This document shows, in pieces, positions 5,941 through 11,066 of a stretch of 11,066 nucleotides of DNA. The DNA is from Teratosphaeria epicoccoides (Eukaryota; Ascomycota; Dothideomycetes; Mycosphaerellales; Teratosphaeriaceae). Where the stretch lies: contig JADDMT010000323.1 of the NCBI GenBank assembly GCA_021401465.1, positions 1 through 11,066 on the forward strand, read 5' to 3'. A program made the translations under genes and the position numbers. Numbering within the stretch: position 1 is the stretch's first letter; the number at the start of each line of letters is the position of its first letter. Under the pieces are notes generated by a model. The model did not search any database and had not been told where the DNA came from. It worked only from the letters and a program-made list of their open reading frames with translations.

Positions 5941-7437
5941 ATGGCTCATGTGCTACAGACTAAGTTCGACGCTACTCGCTCTGCCTGCAATTGTCGCTCG
6001 TGTCAACAATGCCTTAACAACCTTAGTAGCTAAGCTGCACACATCTCTCCTCCGCGTGTTAGTAAGGCGTCCCCTACCCGCGAGGTATGCGTGACTAGTA
6101 CTAACCGAAGCGTAGCCGAGATCTACGTCAGCGGGTTTAATGAGGGTAGTGTCTACCGCAATTGTGTCAACTGTAATGGCAAGCATCAAAAATGCTAAGA
6201 CCTCCCTAAAGAGATGTATGGCGAGTACAACTAGCTCTGCCGTAACATCGATGACTTCTAGAGTACGCGTAACAAGGGGATTGCCAAAGGCACTCTAACT
6301 ATGAACAGGCTACAGGCTAAGTACCGCAAGGCACTCGCCTACCTGCTTGGCGCCCTCTCGTGCTTTACCGCGACTACTAACTGTTCTTATAGCAGTGTTC
6401 GCTTCGACTCTCTGCTAACAGGCGAAAACGTTTGTCTAGGTCTGATCGCAGACTTAGTCTAGAAGATCTTGAAGGTGCTAACTGTTAGGGTCGAGACCTT
6501 CGCCATAGTACGTATACAGTGCAGGTGCCCTCTAAGTATGAATGCTGACTTTCTCTACTAGGCTAACGTTAGCGTCGAGAAATATCCGACTAGCCGTCAG
6601 CGTCAGCAACTCGGGGCCCTTGCCTCTATTGACGATGACTTTAAGACGCGGATAATCCGTAAGAAGGTCATCAAGCAATTCACTACTCCTGCCGCTAAGG
6701 CTACGCCCTAGCGCCGTACCAAGAGACAGCCTGCCTCTAAGCTAGTCCCGAGGACTAAGCCGTAAGTTACTCACTCGAATCCTGTCGCGTGCGTACAGCT
6801 AACACATTGTAGCGTCGCCGCCTACGCCGCCTCGACGCTACTGTCTAAGAAGAAGAAGAGGGCTAGGGCCAAAATTAAGGTTAGCGACGAGGAAGCCGAG
6901 CCTTCCCCGCTTGCGACCCGCACTACGTCCGTCAAGACGCTAAGGCACAAGCCTCTAGGCTAGATCTTTGAGGATAAGGAGGATGATGACGTCCAGGATA
7001 CCTTCGGTCCTAACGTAATCCCTTCGCGCCGTAGTGTCACCGCACTAGTTACGCCTAAGGGAGACACTAAGTCCGATGATGTAGTCGACACTCGTGTCAA
7101 GAAGCGCAAGATGATCTCGAGGGCCGAGCGCGACAGCCGCAAGCGCGCTCGAGTCTCTTCGCCTTCTAATGCTAAGGATGAGGTAGTCGTCGCGACTAGG
7201 CGCGGTAAGGGTGTCGCTAGTTCTCTGGCTACTATAGGCTCCGAAGACGAGCTCCCTCGCAACCTACTAAAGAAGAAGATGCCGGCCTCTCTTCGTGGCG
7301 TTACTACCCCCGTTACTCATAGTCGCTTCGGGGTGTTTAGTAGACCCCGTGCGGGTAGGTAGTCCCTAGCGGACCGTAACAAGAAAGACTCTCCTGCTTC
7401 GGGTTTAGTTAGGAAGCCCCTAACTAGTAGTCGCTAA
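5941..7437 (+). pseudogene. Antisense accessory gene of the retroelement: Cys-rich, basic protein of unknown family, RIP-damaged
   Basis: One frame of 498 codons plus TAA, with ten in-frame stops at 6031, 6196, 6232, 6259, 6460, 6559, 6709, 6763, 6961 and 7360. All are TAA/TAG and explicable as altered Gln or Trp codons. At 6961 and 7360 the left copy still has CAG, which confirms this. There is no frameshift. The N-terminus has a Cys cluster C16-x-C18-x2-C21-x2-C24 and then C75-x2-C78-x6-C85 with H82, possible zinc ligands. The middle (residues 110-250) looks globular. The last 200 residues are hydrophilic with strongly basic patches (SKKKKRARAK at 302, VKKRKM at 386, RDSRKRAR), an acidic patch near 345, and many Ser/Thr, suggesting a nuclear, DNA- or chromatin-bound protein. 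No transmembrane segment or signal peptide is apparent. It faces pol tail to tail and has its own promoter. I do not recognise the family; a transcription factor, silencing suppressor or Gag-like protein are all possible. Confidence 0.75.
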
Positions 7438-7577
7438 GCATTAGCTACGAAGCTAATCTGAGCATGTCTCTTGTTCTTCTTAGGTTTATTCTAGGTGTGC
7501 CTTTAGGCATTAATGATGTATGAGTAGGGCGTTTGCTTCTCGTTGTTACTTCGCGCGTCATGCGCTACATACACGTG
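7438..7577. other. 140-bp spacer between convergent antisense gene and pol, right copy
   Basis: Non-coding, equal in length to the left-copy spacer 3920-4059 and clearly homologous. No LTR or polypurine tract is visible, which keeps the antisense gene within the element. Confidence 0.7.
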
Positions 7578-10500
7578 TCAAGAATTCTGCTCTAGAACCC
7601 TTATCTTCCTACGAATCGACCTTCTCAAGCCCTGCTCACGCCTCCTCCGCTCTTCGAATTCACAAATAGCTTCTAGAGCGTTCTTGTAGTCTTCGGCTAG
7701 AACCTATTATGTGTACTTAGGTAGGTATCCTTTCTACTTCACTAGATAGTGCGTTGCGCCCTTGCGCCGCATACTGTCCTTAATACCCTCGACTTCCTAC
7801 TCTTCGTTCTCTTCTGCTACTAGCATCGGGTCCGCGGGCTCTTCGCCCTTACGCTGTACCTATGGTTCGAGTAGAGATACATAGAAGACGTCATGCACAT
7901 GATACGACGATAGCAACGATAGCTAGTACGCCTACGAGCCTATCGCGTCGCGTATCCGGAAGGGTCCGACGAACCTTAGCGTTATCTTCTTGCTTAGAAG
8001 TTTTAGCTTGAGATTCTTCGTTAATAGTAACACCTTCGTACTAACTGCGTACTACATCGGTTTAGCACAGGTGTTATTATGTTTAATCTAGGATTCTAAG
8101 GCCTTTTTCTAGTGTTCTATTAGCACCGAATATACCTCGCGCATACGCCGCGCTAATTCCGCGGCGGCCGGCACCCTCTCCTTAGAAGACTCGTCCTAAG
8201 GCGGTTCTAGGTATATTTCCGGATCAAAGCTATAAAGAATCTGAAATGGCGACATGCGCATAGTAGCATGTATGCTGTTATTAACTGCAAATTCCGCCAT
8301 AGGAATTACGTCGGCCTAGGCATCCTGGTTCTTAGCGTAGTAGTACCGAAGGTACTACTTAAGAGTCTAGTTCATACGTTTAGTCTAACCATTAGTCTGT
8401 AGATAGAATGCTATACTTAGGCGGTGCTTAACACGTGCCTTAAACACAAATTCTTGCTAGTATTTACTAGTAAAGACAGAACCTCGATCTAATAGGATAC
8501 TTCGGGGGACACTAAAGCGCCGTATGACTTCGTCGCAAAGTAGCCGCGCAAGCTCGCCGCTTGTGCACTTTTTCGTACATAGGATGAAGACATTCATCTT
8601 CGAGTATTAGTCGACTACTACAAGGATAGCATCAACTACATCGCCTTTCTACTTTGCTGGCAGCAAATCGGTAATGAAATCTATAGTCAAGTCTTGCTAT
8701 AGTCTCTCTAGTAGTAGGAGCGCCTAAGCATTGCTATAGGGGCAATGGCGCCGAGATTTGCTAATCTAGCACGTCTAGCAGGATTTGACATAGTCAGAGA
8801 CATCCTGCTCTAGCGTAGGCTACTAGTATTTATGTCCAAGAAGTGCGTTCGTCTTCTCTGCGCCAAAATGGCCCACGAGTTCATTGTCATGATGAATACA
8901 GAGGAGCTGCGAACGGAGTATGTAGTCGGCGGGTACGTAGAGCCTATTATCAAAGTACTACAAATCGCCCGACTTAGTCTAGTACTTCGGACCGCCTATA
9001 GTGTCCTAGAGGGCTACACCCTCATTAATCAACTCCGGTTCTCGCTCTTATAACCGCTAAATAAGTCTCGAGACTTCTTCAAAGGGTTCTTTAGACATCG
9101 CATGCTTACCGCATGTAAGCTAGTTAACTACCGCGCGGATCGAGCTAGACATAGTCGCTATAACTGCTAGATAGGAGGCTTCGTTACTAGCATAGGCCGT
9201 GAGGCCCTATTAGACCTGTAGTCGACCTACAAGAGGAGCTAACGACAGATTACCGCCCTAAACTACAAGCTTTGTTTGCAGCGTAGGGAGAAGCTGTTAG
9301 TTACCCTCCTCCCTAGTGTCGTAGTCTAGTCGTCGCAAAGGACTGTCGGCTAGATTCGTCTTTCCGGAACGATGCTAGATAATGAAGTCAAAGCTAGCGA
9401 GGAAAGTTGCCTACCTTGCTTGCCGACTACTTAGCTAATTCACGCCCATGAAGCCGTACAGGTTGTTATAGTCGGTAAGCACCTTAATAGGGTGCGCTAC
9501 GCCTTCGAGGTAGTATCGGTACTCCTTGAAGCCGTCAACAATAGCTAAAAGCTCTTAGTCGTGAGTCTCATAGTTAAGCTTAGCGCCCTGCATCTTCCGC
9601 GACTAGAAGGTAATCGGGTACTATCGCGTACTACCTTCGTGCGACTAGAGCTACGATATAATTACAGCTATTACGAATTTTGAAGCATCGGTCTCTATCT
9701 AGATCTTCGTAGCGGGGTTAAAGTGCCGAAGTATAGGCGTAGTTTGAAAAGCTGCTTTGAGTTTAGAGAAGGCCTTGCTCTAAGCCTCCTCCTAAGGCAC
9801 TTTCCCTGGCTTTTTTCCTCGAACCGCGCCCTTTGCAAGGGCCGTAAGGGGAGCCACGATCTTCGAGTAAGATCATATGAATCTGCGATAGAAGTTAGTA
9901 AATCCTAGGAACACCTGCACTTCTCGGAGAGTAGTCAGCTACAGCTACTCCGCGATTGCGGACACCCTTTAGTCATCTATGATGACTCCTTCCGTAGAGA
10001 CGATGTATCCGAGAAACTTAATCCTATCCGTCAGGAATGAGCACTTCTTTAGGTTCGCGTACAGAGCGAACTTGCGGAGCTATTCGAGCACTATACTTAG
10101 ATGCCGAATATGCTCCTCCTTCAAGTCGGAATAGACTAGTATATCGTCTAAATATACTACGTAGCAGGTGTCAACGAGGCCGGCTAGGGCCTAGTTGATA
10201 TACGCTTAGAACGTCGCTAGTGCGTTAGTTAAGCTAAACGGCATTACTGTATACTCGAAGTGTCTATACTACGTTTAGAATGTAGTCTTCTACTTGTCGC
10301 CCTTTCGGATTAGTATCTAGTAGTAGGCGTCCTTTAAGTCGATAGACAAGAAGATGGCGGCGCGACTAAGGCAGTCGAGCGTCTCGCTAATAAGTAGTAG
10401 GGGGCAGCGGTTCTTCTAGGTCACTGCGTTAAGGCCCCTATAGTTAACGTATAGGCGGAGCGTGTTGTCCTTCTTCAGGACGAACATAACTAGCGCTCTA

Positions 10501-11066
10501 GCCTTGCTGTCGCTTTGTCAGATCCACGCGTTCCTTTGCGCCTTGTAGAGATAATCTCGAAGTGTTTCGAGCTACGATTCCGACATAGGGTACAGAGGTT
10601 AATACGGAGGATTATAACCCTCCTTAAGGTTAATCGCATGTTCCGCGTCTAGGGCCCGGGCATAGGCCGTAGCCTCTACGTCGAAAATATCGGCGTATTC
10701 CTCTAACTTAGGCAGAAGGGTAACGTCCTCCTTGACGTTCCGTATGTAGACTACATAAACGCATTAGACCTTCTTCATGTCCTTGTAGAAGCTGCGTGCG
10801 TCACGCATCTGTACCGCAGGAACTTCGCCTATAGAGCCGTAGAACTAGTTGTTAGTAGCTCTATTAACAACGACTCCCTGCTTGTGGCGCTAAGGGCGGC
10901 CGAGCAGGAGCTCCTTATCAGGAACGTCTTTAGCGTAGATGTCATGAGTGTCAGGAGTACTGTCCGGAGTACTGTAGGATACAGGATCATGTAGGTCCTA
11001 AGTGCTATGAGTCATAGTACCGTCATGGGAGTACTATGAGTCATAGGCACAGTCATGGAAGAAAGG
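7578..11066 (-). pseudogene. pol: Chromovirus pol, second copy, RIP-inactivated, cut by the window edge
   Basis: Minus-sense counterpart of the left pol with the same domain order; the stop is TGA at 7578-7580, against TAA in the other copy. It keeps the segment lost on the left (10432-10938). This includes a retropepsin-tail-like ELLLGRP followed by TAG where the family has Trp, then the linker to RT and LRLYVNYRGLNAVT of RT. YLDD lies at about 10143-10154. The RNase H Asp at 9471-9473 is intact here (GAC), unlike the left copy. The integrase Glu is again replaced by Lys (AAA, 8379-8381), and the TAGs after the RT DLKDAYY motif and in the chromodomain are shared with the left. Its last bases before the edge code for a Ser/Thr/Pro/Asp-rich stretch, and I find no DSG-type protease active site there. 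Gag and the 5' LTR would lie beyond the window. Confidence 0.92.

Larger units (their letters stand above)
4715..11066 (-). mobile_element. Right-hand chromovirus element (partial): pol, antisense gene, polypurine tract, 3' LTR
   Basis: Composite of the parts described separately. In minus sense the order is pol, 140-bp spacer, antisense gene with its promoter, polypurine tract, LTR. This order is what an LTR retrotransposon with an antisense accessory gene should show. The 5' half (gag, 5' LTR) is outside. Weak points are the LTR call, which rests on end motifs and the adjacent polypurine run only, and the lack of a visible target-site duplication. Confidence 0.6.
6823..11066 (-). repeat. 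Right arm of the large inverted repeat
   Basis: Reverse complement of 938-4674 plus the 507 bp (10432-10938) missing there. In two sampled 120-bp stretches (left 1117-1236 and 3721-3840) I count 15 differences, all transitions. The arm runs to the last base of the window, so its outer end is unknown. Its inner end at 6823 lies within the antisense gene at codon 295. Confidence 0.95.

Noticed and set aside
5953..6189. Minus-strand open frame of 78 codons
   Set aside because: Shadow of the N-terminal part of the antisense gene. The plus frame has a promoter, a good start context and Cys motifs; this one has none.
8832..9053. Plus-strand open frame of 73 codons
   Set aside because: Shadow of the integrase zinc-finger region of the minus-sense pol, with no independent features.
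9723..9908. Plus-strand open frame of 61 codons
   Set aside because: Shadow of the RT/RNase H connection of the minus-sense pol.

Overview
The window looks like transposon-rich, gene-poor DNA of a filamentous ascomycete. It is built almost wholly from decayed LTR retrotransposons of the Ty3/gypsy (chromovirus) type. Their reading frames run for kilobases without frameshift but are studded with TAG and TAA, never TGA where I checked. The stops sit where the family has Gln (CAG/CAA) or Trp (TGG). CpA is strongly depleted and TpA enriched. This is the signature of repeat-induced point mutation (RIP), known from Pezizomycotina. I see no intact host gene, tRNA, rRNA or CRISPR array.

Layout. (1) 1-934, minus sense: a truncated gag (start at 515, running off the left edge), a short leader, and a probable LTR (614-934) whose outer end holds two tandem 74-bp units of small hairpins. 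(2) 935-3919, plus sense: a dead pol (reverse transcriptase, RNase H, integrase, chromodomain) with a 507-bp in-frame deletion. (3) 4060-4674, minus sense: the 3' part of a second gene, tail to tail with pol. (4) 4675-5940: a 40-bp unmatched piece, a probable LTR (4715-5142), a polypurine tract, and about 780 bp of promoter region. (5) 5941-7437, plus sense: the full-length version of the gene in (3), 498 codons, with ten nonsense codons. (6) 7578-11066, minus sense: a second copy of pol, running off the right edge.

Blocks 2-3 and 5-6 form a huge inverted repeat. Left arm 938-4674 and right arm 6823-11066 flank a 2,148-bp centre. From left 1066 to 4674 the arms stay in exact register (paired positions sum to 11497 at every anchor I checked). 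In two 120-bp samples they differ at 15 sites, all transitions.

The most interesting content is the gene lying antisense between pol and the 3' LTR. It encodes a protein with an N-terminal Cys cluster and a basic C-terminal half rich in nuclear-localisation-like patches, and it has its own TATA box and leader. Since both copies keep the same pol-gene junction, it looks like an accessory gene carried by the retroelement. I do not recognise its family. Nothing in the window looks currently functional except possibly promoters and the left-arm fragment of that gene.
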